Translations under genes and position numbers: made by a program
The notes under the pieces: generated by a model
The model's input: only the letters and a program-made list of their open reading frames with translations
Databases searched by the model: none
Told to the model about the DNA's origin: nothing
Source: Bacillus yapensis
GTDB lineage: Bacteria; Bacillota; Bacilli; Bacillales; Cytobacillaceae
Length of the DNA: 64,000 nt
Assembly: GCF_005280205.1 (NCBI RefSeq)
Contig: NZ_SUND01000020.1
Span: forward strand, 32,447 to 96,446
Reading direction: 5' to 3'
Part shown: positions 52,356 through 59,616 of the stretch, piece after piece
Numbering within the stretch: position 1 is the stretch's first letter
Layout: the number at the start of each line of letters is the position of its first letter

Positions 52356-52385
52356 GGATTTTTATAGCCAAACTATGCCAAAAAT

Positions 52386-52427
52386 GACAAAAGCCACTGA
52401 GAGGTTGCCTCTCGATGGCTTTTGTCG
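52386..52427. terminator. Hairpin downstream of the LysM hydrolase gene
   Basis: GACAAAAGCCA pairs with TGGCTTTTGTC, with an inner GAGAGG/CCTCTC stem. It lies 47 bp beyond the stop of the minus-strand hydrolase gene. Confidence 0.7.
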
Positions 52428-52473
52428 ACATTCTGAAGCACCCCAAATGGAGTGCTTAGTGTATTGTTGTAGC

Positions 52474-53043
52474 TTATTTCGCAAATACGTGATTTCCAAT
52501 TGTAATGGTTACTTTTTTCGAGCGTAACCATGTGTTGGTTGTTTTCTTTGGATTATAGAAGTAAAGGGAACCACTACCTTGTCCACGAAATGCTAATGCT
52601 TCGTTTACAGCCTTCTTAGAAGTGCTACTTGCCGCTTTTTTAATCGATCCATTGCTAACAGGTGTAAATTGTCCAGATTGATAAATGACTCCATTAACAG
52701 TGTTCGGAAAAAGACTACTATCGACACGATTTAAAATTACAGTAGCAACGGCTACTTTTCCTGCGTAAGATTCGCCTTTTGCTTCAGCTTCCACAAGTCT
52801 TGCTAATAAATCTTTTTCCGAAGTTGTTATTGATGATGCTGGAATCGTGATTTTTTGTCCAATATTTAAATTACTATTTTTAGCATTGTTTGCTTTCATT
52901 AAAGAATTAACAGGTACCCCGTAGTTGACTCCAATTTTCCAATATGTTTCTCCTTTAGATACAGTATGGCTTGCAGCGAAAGTACTACCGACACCTGCAA
53001 ACATGATTGTACTGAATGCTATGATTGAAATTAGTTTTTTCAT
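52474..53043 (-). CDS. LysM cell wall hydrolase (SleB/CwlJ-type catalytic domain)
   Basis: 189 residues: signal peptide (MKKLISIIAFSTIMFAGVGS..., cleavage after FAA), one LysM domain (about 26-70: HTVSKGETYWKIGVNYGVPV, LKANNAK...LNIGQKITIP) and a Hydrolase_2 domain (about 76-189: LLARLVEAEAKGESYAGKVA, VATVILNRVDS, SGQFTPV, LYFYNPKKT). It resembles B. subtilis YkvT and would cleave peptidoglycan outside the cell. AAGGAGG lies 7 nt before ATG 53043; the longer frame to 53100 has no support. Confidence 0.9.
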   Translation of the reverse strand: MKKLISIIAFSTIMFAGVGSTFAASHTVSKGETYWKIGVNYGVPVNSLMKANNAKNSNLNIGQKITIPASSITTSEKDLLARLVEAEAKGESYAGKVAVATVILNRVDSSLFPNTVNGVIYQSGQFTPVSNGSIKKAASSTSKKAVNEALAFRGQGSGSLYFYNPKKTTNTWLRSKKVTITIGNHVFAK

Positions 53044-53293
53044 TTCAATACCTCCTTGAAAGTTCTCATTTACAGTAACATGATATTTTAGGAGGGACAT
53101 CCTCTATATATTTCCAACACTTCTAAACTATTGATACACCTGGGACATGTCTTCATAAGGTAAAGTTTGGTAATAGTATTTTAATATAATTGTTACTGCT
53201 TTTGATAAGTAAACTAAAAGACTCATAAACAATCATACATAACCGTATAAATAAGGTAAGTTATATTAATTGGATGTAGGAGGGCTGGGGAGA

Positions 53294-53653
53294 ATGGACA
53301 ATGAAGTTATTCAATATTTTGTAGTAAATAGTGATTTAAAAATGGAGCCCGGAAAAGTTGCTGCACAGGTCGCGCACGCTGCAACGATATCAACCATCAA
53401 TATGGTGAGCGCGAATAATTGCCAGTTCCCTGATTACTTCGATTATTTTGTGGAATGGTATCAAGCAGGTATGAGTAAAATTGTATTGAAGGGGACTGAA
53501 ACGGAATTGTATAAGTTAAAGGAAAATGGCTTCTATTCGATAAGAGATAGGAGTTTTAGCCATCTTCCTGACGGAGCATTGACAGTTGTTTCACTTCCTC
53601 CTATGCCTAGATTAATAGGTCAAAGATTTATTGGAGAATTTTCATTGTATTGA
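53294..53653 (+). CDS. Peptidyl-tRNA hydrolase, Pth2 (archaeal/eukaryotic) family
   Basis: A 119-residue protein with the Pth2 core: LKMEPGKVAAQVAHAA (the G-K-x-A-x-Q-x-x-H motif), then VLKGTETELYKLKENG, IRDRSFSHLP and TVVSLPPMPR. Pth2 recycles peptidyl-tRNA; it is the archaeal and eukaryotic enzyme, but is found in some bacteria beside the normal Pth. AGGAGGG is 9 nt before ATG 53294. Repeat copy 3 begins 10 bp after the stop. Confidence 0.85.
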   Translation: MDNEVIQYFVVNSDLKMEPGKVAAQVAHAATISTINMVSANNCQFPDYFDYFVEWYQAGMSKIVLKGTETELYKLKENGFYSIRDRSFSHLPDGALTVVSLPPMPRLIGQRFIGEFSLY

Positions 53654-53663
53654 TTTTAATGTT

Positions 53664-53848
53664 GACTGCTTTCGTAAAGATTGTTGTTAAAATCCTACAG
53701 CTGATTTTAACGTAGAAATAGCTATTTGGTGCATCGTTGTGATGTTTGCAAGCTCTTTTCTCATTAAGATAAAACTAGATATTATTATAGATACAGTTTA
53801 ATTCATTGATTTTATGTTCTAAAAGGAACAAAGTTTGAGAAAAGAGCC
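53664..53848. repeat. Dispersed two-hairpin repeat, copy 3 (inverted)
   Basis: A 185-bp element closely similar to the reverse complement of copy 2. It begins GACTGCTTTCGTAAAGATTG and ends GAGAAAAGAGCC. Stem 2 is GTTAAAATC (53686-53694) with GATTTTAAC (53703-53711); stem 1 is GCTCTTTTCTC (53752-53762) with GAGAAAAGAGC at the right end. Flanks TTAATGTT and TTAATATA share only TTAAT plus one base, so the duplication is uncertain. Confidence 0.75.
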
Positions 53849-53922
53849 TTAATATAATCTCTGCCAGTTCTAAAATCATGTTTCTTAAGAGACCTCATAC
53901 GCCTAGTGAGGGAGGGATGCTA

Positions 53923-54210
53923 GTGGGTTCCATATTCAATCGATGGTCCTTTTACTTATCTTTTGTCTGTGTAGTAGCAATGATCTTGCTGTCTACAAAT
54001 TCGATGAATGACCGTTTTGTGAAATGGTTTGGTATCCATCCTCTTGAACTTCTATTTTATTTCTGTCTAGTTGTATTTTTACTAGGAATAATCGGATTTT
54101 TGGGTGTAAGAGACTGGAAAGGGGCACTCAGGAGTATTTTTACCGTAGGCTTTACTCTAGTCATCACATCATTCCTTGCTTACATTATTTTTGTTGGTCA
54201 TTTAGGCTAA
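53923..54210 (+). CDS. Small membrane protein, 95 residues
   Basis: Three predicted transmembrane helices (WSFYLSFVCVVAMILLS, LLFYFCLVVFLLGIIGFLG, TVGFTLVITSFLAYIIFVG). I chose GTG 53923 since GGAGGG is 6 nt upstream, whereas ATG 53917 directly abuts it. The family is not recognised. It sits between repeat copy 3 and the nitrate region and is followed by a terminator. Confidence 0.6.
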   Translation: MGSIFNRWSFYLSFVCVVAMILLSTNSMNDRFVKWFGIHPLELLFYFCLVVFLLGIIGFLGVRDWKGALRSIFTVGFTLVITSFLAYIIFVGHLG

Positions 54211-54270
54211 TCCAATATTAGTAGATAAAAGTATTATACAAATAGAGAAGTTGAATATTTCGATCACCCC

Positions 54271-54306
54271 AAAAGGTTAATGCGGCTGCATTAGCCTTTT
54301 TATTTT
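54271..54306 (+). terminator. Terminator before the molybdoenzyme operon
   Basis: AAAAGGTTAATGC pairs with GCATTAGCCTTTT around a 4-nt loop, followed by TATTTTT. Confidence 0.9.
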
Positions 54307-54434
54307 TGCAAAAACCTAAATTGAAAGTTTGTGCAATGCGTAACAAAGTTGTCACAAAATGTACAGACTTGAGAAAACCTTGTCAAATCAAGGTTTGTAA
54401 CGGTCGAATTCCTGTGAAAATAGGCGAAAAACGG

Positions 54435-54505
54435 TCACTAGGGGAATTTCTCCTCGTGAGTAGGGAGATCCCCCTATACGAGAAATTCTTAAGTGATTTT
54501 AAAAT
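54435..54505 (+). promoter_or_regulatory. NreC-box-like palindrome in a larger inverted repeat, with -10 element
   Basis: TAGGGAGATCCCCCTA (54461-54476) is a 16-bp palindrome with one mismatched pair, similar to the GC-rich TAGGG...CCCTA site of staphylococcal NreC. It is enclosed by GAATTTCT/AGAAATTC and TCACT/AGTGA arms (54435-54496). TAAAAT (54500-54505) is a likely -10; no TTGACA -35 is present. A start near 54512 puts the palindrome centre at about -43, an activator position. Confidence 0.6.
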
Positions 54506-54540
54506 GAAGGTAAGTTATTGGAGCACAAGGAGGAGCAAAC

Positions 54541-55602
54541 ATGGAATCAAAAAATGTGAACTCACTGGACAACGCGTTTGCGTCAAAATTTGCTAAGTCA
54601 ATGTTCTTAGCTGTCTTAGGACTTATCATTCTAACCTTTATAGGCACAAGGATGTTCACGCATGTTGACTTAAACTTATACGGGTATATGGTTGGAACCA
54701 TCGTCTTTTTAGGAGGATTTTTCTATCGCTTCATCGCTTGGGGAGAAAGACCACCTACAAAAATCATTATTAAGAAGGGAATAAAGTTACTTTTTCGAAA
54801 ATCAACACCGAAAACGTCAGTTGAGCATTTAGCTACTTACCGTTTTATCTGGAACCGTGGTATTTACCGTTGGACGCAACACTTTTTAATCGGGTGGGGT
54901 TGTTTACTTTCTTGTATGGTCACATTCCCATTAGTATTCAGCTGGATGTACTTCACAATGACAGAGAATGGGTACTATACAATTGTTCTTTTTGGAATGA
55001 ACATCATGACAGTTCCTGCAGAAGGATTGATTGCTCAGCTTTCCTATAATGCATTAAATATTTCAGCTTTAATGGTTATTACTGGGGTTTGCATGGCGCT
55101 CTATCGTCGCCTAAAAAATATGCAAGCAAGAGCCGACCAAAAGTTTATGTATGACTTTTTACCATTAATCATGTTAATTTTCATCAGCGTAACTGGATTA
55201 GCACTTACATTCAGTAATGTCTTTCTACATGGTTGGGGCCATTATGCAATGAGTCTTATCCATCAATATTCAGTTATCGTTACACTAATCTATTTACCGT
55301 TTGGAAAACTTGCACATATTCCGTTCCGACCGCTTAGTGTCTTTGCGAAAAACTATCGTGAACATTATGGAGAGCAATCGATGAAGGCTTGTAAAGTGTG
55401 TGGAACCGAGTTTGTTTCTACAGAACAATCTAACGACGTTATTCAAGTATTAGGCGTTAATGAAATTGAATTTAAAAAAGAACAGTTCCATTTAGCAGAG
55501 CTTTGTCTGCCATGTCGTAGAAAATATCGGATTGCACAATTTTCTGGATTCCCTACACATGAAGTAAAGGTTAAGGAGGCAAACCAGAATGCAAAGGGAT
55601 AA
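54541..55602 (+). CDS. Polytopic membrane protein, NarI/DsrM-like probable haem b subunit with CxxC tail
   Basis: 353 residues with six or so transmembrane helices (about 20-38, 46-66, 113-137, 172-188, 205-228, 236-256). In-membrane histidines H114, H234, H241 and H259 and the closing YLPFGKLAHIPFRP resemble NarI/DsrM-type quinol-oxidising cytochrome b subunits. After residue 280 a soluble tail has two CxxC pairs (284/287 and 322/325), likely a zinc ribbon or small metal site. Expected role: take electrons from menaquinol and pass them to the molybdoenzyme. AAGGAGGAGC precedes the ATG. First gene of the operon; it overlaps the next by 14 bp. Confidence 0.6.
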   Translation: MESKNVNSLDNAFASKFAKSMFLAVLGLIILTFIGTRMFTHVDLNLYGYMVGTIVFLGGFFYRFIAWGERPPTKIIIKKGIKLLFRKSTPKTSVEHLATYRFIWNRGIYRWTQHFLIGWGCLLSCMVTFPLVFSWMYFTMTENGYYTIVLFGMNIMTVPAEGLIAQLSYNALNISALMVITGVCMALYRRLKNMQARADQKFMYDFLPLIMLIFISVTGLALTFSNVFLHGWGHYAMSLIHQYSVIVTLIYLPFGKLAHIPFRPLSVFAKNYREHYGEQSMKACKVCGTEFVSTEQSNDVIQVLGVNEIEFKKEQFHLAELCLPCRRKYRIAQFSGFPTHEVKVKEANQNAKG

Positions 55603-57754
55603 ATTTTTCAAAGAAATAGAGAATCTGCAGCATCCTAACGAAACACTTGTTAAAACGCATTGTAGTTACTGTGGGATGCAATGTGGAATGAACTTACGAG
55701 TTGATACGAGATCAAATAAAATTATCGGCGTAGAGCCTAGATATGATTGGCCAGTAAATGTAGGAAAAATGTGTCCGAAAGGCGTTACGGCTTATCAACA
55801 AACAAATCATGATGACCGTATTCTTAAGCCTTTAATTCGTGATGATAAATCATTAAAAGGAACAACAAAAGGATTCCGCGAGGCAAGTTGGGATGAAGCG
55901 TATGATTTAATTGCGACAAACTTTCAAAAGCTTCAACAGGCTTATGGGAAAGATTCTCTATCTGTATTCAGCGGTGTTTCCATGACGAACGAAAAGTGCT
56001 ACTTAACTGGTAAGTTTGCCCGTGTCGCACTTGGAACTCGCTATATCGATTACAATGGACGTTTCTGTATGTCCAGTGCAGCCGGTGGGTTCTTACGCTC
56101 CTTTGGAGTCGACCGTGGTTCAACATTACCATGGACGGATTTACATGAGACCGATTGCTTGTTCATCGCTGGAAGTAATACAGCCGAATGTCATCCAACA
56201 TCGATGTTTAGAGTATGGCATGTACAAGAAAGAGGGGGCTATCTTATTGTTGCAGACCCTCGTGAAACACCAATTGCAAGAAGAGCCGATGTGCATCTTG
56301 ATTTAAGACCAGGAACTGATTTGGCATTAGCAAATGGAATTCTGAATCTATTAATCGAAAATGGTCATGTTGATGAAGAGTTTGTGAACAATCACACAAA
56401 TGGTTTTGAAGAAACAAAAGAGCTTGTGAAGCAGTTTACACCAGAATATACAAGCGAAATCACTGGAGTTGCACCTGAAAAAATTATTCGAGCCGCCGAG
56501 ATTTATGGTAAAGCACCGAATGCTGTTGTGATGTTTGCTCGTGGAATTGAGCAACAACATAAAGGAGTAGATAACGTATCTGCTTACACAAATATGGCGC
56601 TTATCACAGGGAAAATCGGGCGTCCGAAGTCAGGTGTTGCAACGTTTACAGGACAAGGGAACGGTCAAGGTGGACGTGAGCACGGTCAAAAATCAGACTT
56701 ACTTCCTGGGTATCGTAAATTGACAAACCCACAGCATGTAAAGGAAGTATGTGAGTTTTGGGGAATTACAGAAGAAGAGATGCCACAGCCAGGGGTTTCG
56801 GCTTATGAAATGTTTGAATTAATGGATCAAAAAGTGATTCGAGGTCTTTACCTATTATGTTCGAACCCAGCAGTTTCTGCGCCTAACTCAAACTTTGTCA
56901 GAAAAGCTTTGAAAGACTTAGACTTTATGGTGTGTTCGGACTTCTATCTATCAGAATCAGCTGAATTTGCGGATGTGATTTTACCAGCCGTAACATGGTC
57001 TGAGGACGAAGGTACAGTAACGAATTTAGAGGGACGCATCATTAAGATTAACAAAGCACAGGAGCCACTTGGTGAATCGAAGCCAGATTGGCAAATTCAA
57101 GTGGAGCTTGCTGAACGGTTAGGAAGAGGGAAGTATTTTTCTCATTTAAAAACTGCAAAAGATGTCGCTGATGAATTCAGAGCAGCAACAAAAGGTGGAT
57201 ATGCAGACTACTCTGGAGCTACTTGGGACAAAATCGAGAAGCAAGATGGTGTTTTCTGGCCATGTAAGAGCGAGGATGATGAAGGGACACCACATATGTT
57301 CCTCGATAAGAAATTCTATCATCCAGATGGAAAAGCGAAAATCTGTGCGCTTCCTTATCGTCCACCAGCAGAAGAGCCAGATGAAGAGTACCCACTTCGT
57401 TTAACAACTGGTCGTGTTGTTTACCATTATTTATCTGGGAACCAAACAAGAAGAATTCAATTTTTACGAGATATGTGTCCTGAACCATATATTGAGATTC
57501 ATCCAGAAACAGCGGCCAAGTACGATATTGAGCATGAAGAGCTTGTACGTTTATATACGCGAAGAGGCGAAGCGATGTTCAAAGTGAAAATTATCGAAGC
57601 GATTCGAAAAGATACGGTGTTCGTTCCGTACCACTTTGGTCATGATCAATCCATTAATCTACTTACAAATCCAGCACTTGACCCAATTTCTAGAATGCCA
57701 GAATTTAAGGCATGTGCTGCGCAAATCGAGAAATCAATAAAGAAGGTGCACTAA
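55589..57754 (+). CDS. Molybdopterin oxidoreductase, Nas/Nap-type (candidate nitrate reductase catalytic subunit)
   Basis: 721 residues. The N-terminal [4Fe-4S] site is C25-x2-C28-x3-C32...C62. The molybdenum ligand is Cys160 in YNGRFCMSSAAGG, the form found in assimilatory NasA/NasC and periplasmic NapA, not the Asp of NarG or Ser of DmsA. LFIAGSNTAECHPTSMFRVW, the MGD-binding RGIEQQHKGVDN, GQGNGQGGREHGQ and the C-terminal LTTGRVVYHYLSGNQTRR are as expected. There is no Tat signal, so it should face the cytoplasm. It lacks the FAD/NADH partner and the C-terminal [2Fe-2S] domain of some Nas enzymes. Confidence 0.82.
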   Translation: MQRDKFFKEIENLQHPNETLVKTHCSYCGMQCGMNLRVDTRSNKIIGVEPRYDWPVNVGKMCPKGVTAYQQTNHDDRILKPLIRDDKSLKGTTKGFREASWDEAYDLIATNFQKLQQAYGKDSLSVFSGVSMTNEKCYLTGKFARVALGTRYIDYNGRFCMSSAAGGFLRSFGVDRGSTLPWTDLHETDCLFIAGSNTAECHPTSMFRVWHVQERGGYLIVADPRETPIARRADVHLDLRPGTDLALANGILNLLIENGHVDEEFVNNHTNGFEETKELVKQFTPEYTSEITGVAPEKIIRAAEIYGKAPNAVVMFARGIEQQHKGVDNVSAYTNMALITGKIGRPKSGVATFTGQGNGQGGREHGQKSDLLPGYRKLTNPQHVKEVCEFWGITEEEMPQPGVSAYEMFELMDQKVIRGLYLLCSNPAVSAPNSNFVRKALKDLDFMVCSDFYLSESAEFADVILPAVTWSEDEGTVTNLEGRIIKINKAQEPLGESKPDWQIQVELAERLGRGKYFSHLKTAKDVADEFRAATKGGYADYSGATWDKIEKQDGVFWPCKSEDDEGTPHMFLDKKFYHPDGKAKICALPYRPPAEEPDEEYPLRLTTGRVVYHYLSGNQTRRIQFLRDMCPEPYIEIHPETAAKYDIEHEELVRLYTRRGEAMFKVKIIEAIRKDTVFVPYHFGHDQSINLLTNPALDPISRMPEFKACAAQIEKSIKKVH

Positions 57755-58315
57755 ATGAAGAAGAGGCTCTATATAGAATTAGAAAACTGTATCGGCTGTC
57801 GCTCTTGCCTAGCTGCTTGTACGCAGTGTGGCGGTCACGAGGAGAGAAATCGCAACTATGTGTATGATGTGAATCCTCTTGTGAACCGACAAACGATGCC
57901 TCTCATGTGCCTTCACTGTGTTAATCCGGCATGTGCGAGAAGCTGTCCGGCGCAAGCGATTCAAATTCATGAGACAGGTGCTGTTTTATCAGCGTTAGTA
58001 GAAAAATGTATTGGTTGCCAAAACTGTACGATTGCCTGTCCATATGGAATTCCAAAGTTTGATACAGAACAAAATCTTATGTATAAATGTGACTTGTGTA
58101 TCGACCGTACAAAGGACGGCATTCCGCCAATGTGTGCGAGTGTTTGTCCAACAAATACACTTCAGTGGCTAACTGAGGTAGAGATTGAAGCAAAGCAAAA
58201 GCAGTTTAATCTTGATAATGGCAAATGGGTAACAAGTATGCCGTATCTAGAAAATGAAACGAATGTAAAAGTGAATTTGCCAGGTATTCTTCAAGGCGTT
58301 ACGAAATTGTTTTAG
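57755..58315 (+). CDS. Four-cluster ferredoxin-type electron transfer subunit (DmsB/NrfC-like)
   Basis: A 186-residue protein whose cysteines lie in four ferredoxin-like groups: CIGCRSCLAACTQCG near residue 12, MCLHCVNPACARSCP near 52, CIGCQNCTIACP near 86 and CDLCIDRTKDGIPPMCASVCP near 105. This is the usual iron-sulfur wire between a membrane anchor and a molybdoenzyme. No signal peptide. It begins directly after the catalytic gene stop (0-bp gap), so the two subunits are surely translated together. Confidence 0.9.
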   Translation: MKKRLYIELENCIGCRSCLAACTQCGGHEERNRNYVYDVNPLVNRQTMPLMCLHCVNPACARSCPAQAIQIHETGAVLSALVEKCIGCQNCTIACPYGIPKFDTEQNLMYKCDLCIDRTKDGIPPMCASVCPTNTLQWLTEVEIEAKQKQFNLDNGKWVTSMPYLENETNVKVNLPGILQGVTKLF

Positions 58316-58327
58316 GAGGGATGAATT

Positions 58328-58852
58328 ATGTCAGAGAAAAACAATCGAATCCCCTTTGATGAAAATAATTACACCCATAATATTCATCGTAATAATGAAA
58401 GAAAGCTAGATAGACGAGGATTTATGAAAACATTAGTAGGGGCAGCGGGGGTATTCGCTGTTTCCTCTCTTCCATGGGGAGCAGTTGCTGCGAAGGAACT
58501 AATGGGCTTAAGTGAAAAGGAATATCCGCATAAGAAAATAGCAGACTTAAACAAAATTGGTATAGGGGAAGCAGTCGATTTCAAGTTTCCCGGTGAGCAT
58601 GACGATGCTTTATTGATTCGTCTTTCTGAAGAGAAATTCGTTGCCTATAACAGTGCATGTACACATCTTCAATGTCCAGTATTTTGGGTTAAGGAAGAAG
58701 GAGAAATGATTTGTCCATGTCATCATGGCAAATTCGATGTTGAATCGGGTTCTCCGATTGCTGGACCACCGAGACGTCCACTGCCAACAATCGAAGTAAA
58801 GGTTGAAAATGGAGCGGTTTACGCAGTAAGGGTGAAAAGATATGAATCGTAG
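58328..58852 (+). CDS. Tat-type Rieske [2Fe-2S] protein
   Basis: 174 residues. A twin-arginine motif (DRRGFMKTLVG, Arg29-Arg30) is followed by a hydrophobic stretch to ~55, which may be a signal or an uncleaved anchor as in QcrA. The Rieske motifs are CTHLQC (111-116) and CPCHHG (129-134): Cys111/His113 and Cys129/His132 are ligands, Cys116 and Cys131 can form the disulfide typical of respiratory Rieske proteins. It should sit outside the membrane. It is 12 bp after the ferredoxin gene. Confidence 0.9.
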   Translation: MSEKNNRIPFDENNYTHNIHRNNERKLDRRGFMKTLVGAAGVFAVSSLPWGAVAAKELMGLSEKEYPHKKIADLNKIGIGEAVDFKFPGEHDDALLIRLSEEKFVAYNSACTHLQCPVFWVKEEGEMICPCHHGKFDVESGSPIAGPPRRPLPTIEVKVENGAVYAVRVKRYES

Positions 58853-59051
58853 ACTCGTAAATTTTATATCTTTGTTAATCTGTCTATTTTTGAACATCGT
58901 ATTCACTCAGAAAATGGTTCATCAATTTAAATTTGAAAACTATGATGTAGCCATTATGTATTGCGTTTTAAATTTAATCGTCTTCCCGATTGCCCTGTTT
59001 GTATTTAAACGAGACGAAAAGCAAAGCGAAGTGAACAGACGTGAACAGTGA
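58842..59051 (+). CDS. Small two-helix membrane protein
   Basis: A 69-residue protein with two transmembrane helices (VNFISLLICLFLNIVFTQ and VAIMYCVLNLIVFPIALFVF) and a charged C-terminus. It overlaps the Rieske gene by 11 bp and the next gene by 11 bp, so it is part of a coupled chain. Unrecognised family; it could be a small anchor or assembly subunit of the complex. Confidence 0.7.
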   Translation: MNRRLVNFISLLICLFLNIVFTQKMVHQFKFENYDVAIMYCVLNLIVFPIALFVFKRDEKQSEVNRREQ

Positions 59052-59352
59052 AACATTTTTAGATTTCTGCTTCATTCGTGAAGCTAGTGGAGATTTTGGC
59101 GCAGAGATTGATGTCATATTGAAACAACTTTTTAAGGGTACACGTCTTCATTGGTATATAGATGAGAAAAAGGTTGATGGTGCCGATGTTGTTGTAGCAG
59201 AAGTAAAAGGAATGAGCCGCTTTCAGTCAGAATCAGAAGTGATTCAATACTTAGAAGAACGTGGAGAAGACGCATTTTGGGAGTATCTTCAAGGCTATCA
59301 AATGTACGTCTACCCTAATAAGAAAGGGTGCAATTCCTGTGGCAGCCATTAA
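59041..59352 (+). CDS. Unknown operon protein, 103 residues
   Basis: A soluble acidic protein (starts MNSETFLDFCFIREASGDFG) with a C-terminal CNSCGSH that could bind metal. No signal peptide. GTG 59041 lies inside the preceding gene, and its own end overlaps the next start by 14 bp. Position between the Rieske protein and the nitrate transporter suggests an assembly factor or regulator, as NarJ or NapD in other systems, but no sequence similarity to these is visible. Confidence 0.7.
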   Translation: MNSETFLDFCFIREASGDFGAEIDVILKQLFKGTRLHWYIDEKKVDGADVVVAEVKGMSRFQSESEVIQYLEERGEDAFWEYLQGYQMYVYPNKKGCNSCGSH

Positions 59353-59614
59353 TTTTGAGCTTTTAGAAGGATTGATTCAATCTCCCGTCGAGGTTTCGAT
59401 ACAGGATGATGAGGGAGAAGAACGTGCCCCTTTTGTTCGTATAGAAATAAGAAAAATAGAGATATGTCCAGATCAAACTCATTTGCGAATTTACTTTGAC
59501 CAGCGGAAATTCTTTGCTATTCCATTGGAATCAAAGGTTGAAATAGTTGGAGATACTTGGACAGCAACGGACGTGTGTAACAAATTAACGTATGTTATTC
59601 GAAAGGTAGGATAG
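59339..59614 (+). CDS. Unknown operon protein, 91 residues
   Basis: Small, beta-rich, soluble protein; I chose GTG 59339 (MAAINFELLEGLIQSPVEVS), which is 10 nt after AAAGGG; the ORF is open further upstream but that part is a shadow of the previous gene. It ends 2 bp before the transporter gene. Family not recognised. Same arguments for an accessory role as for its neighbour. Confidence 0.7.
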   Translation: MAAINFELLEGLIQSPVEVSIQDDEGEERAPFVRIEIRKIEICPDQTHLRIYFDQRKFFAIPLESKVEIVGDTWTATDVCNKLTYVIRKVG

Positions 59615-59616
59615 TC

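Noticed and set aside
54330..54360. Fnr-type TGTGA-N6-TCACA site upstream of the molybdoenzyme operon
   Set aside because: Only the right half (GTCACA) fits; the left half does not, and the site lies far upstream of the inferred start.
54306..54596. 96-codon plus-strand frame across the leader of the molybdoenzyme operon
   Set aside because: Cys/Lys/Arg-rich nonsense composition, no ribosome site, runs into the first operon gene in another frame and spans the palindromic control region.
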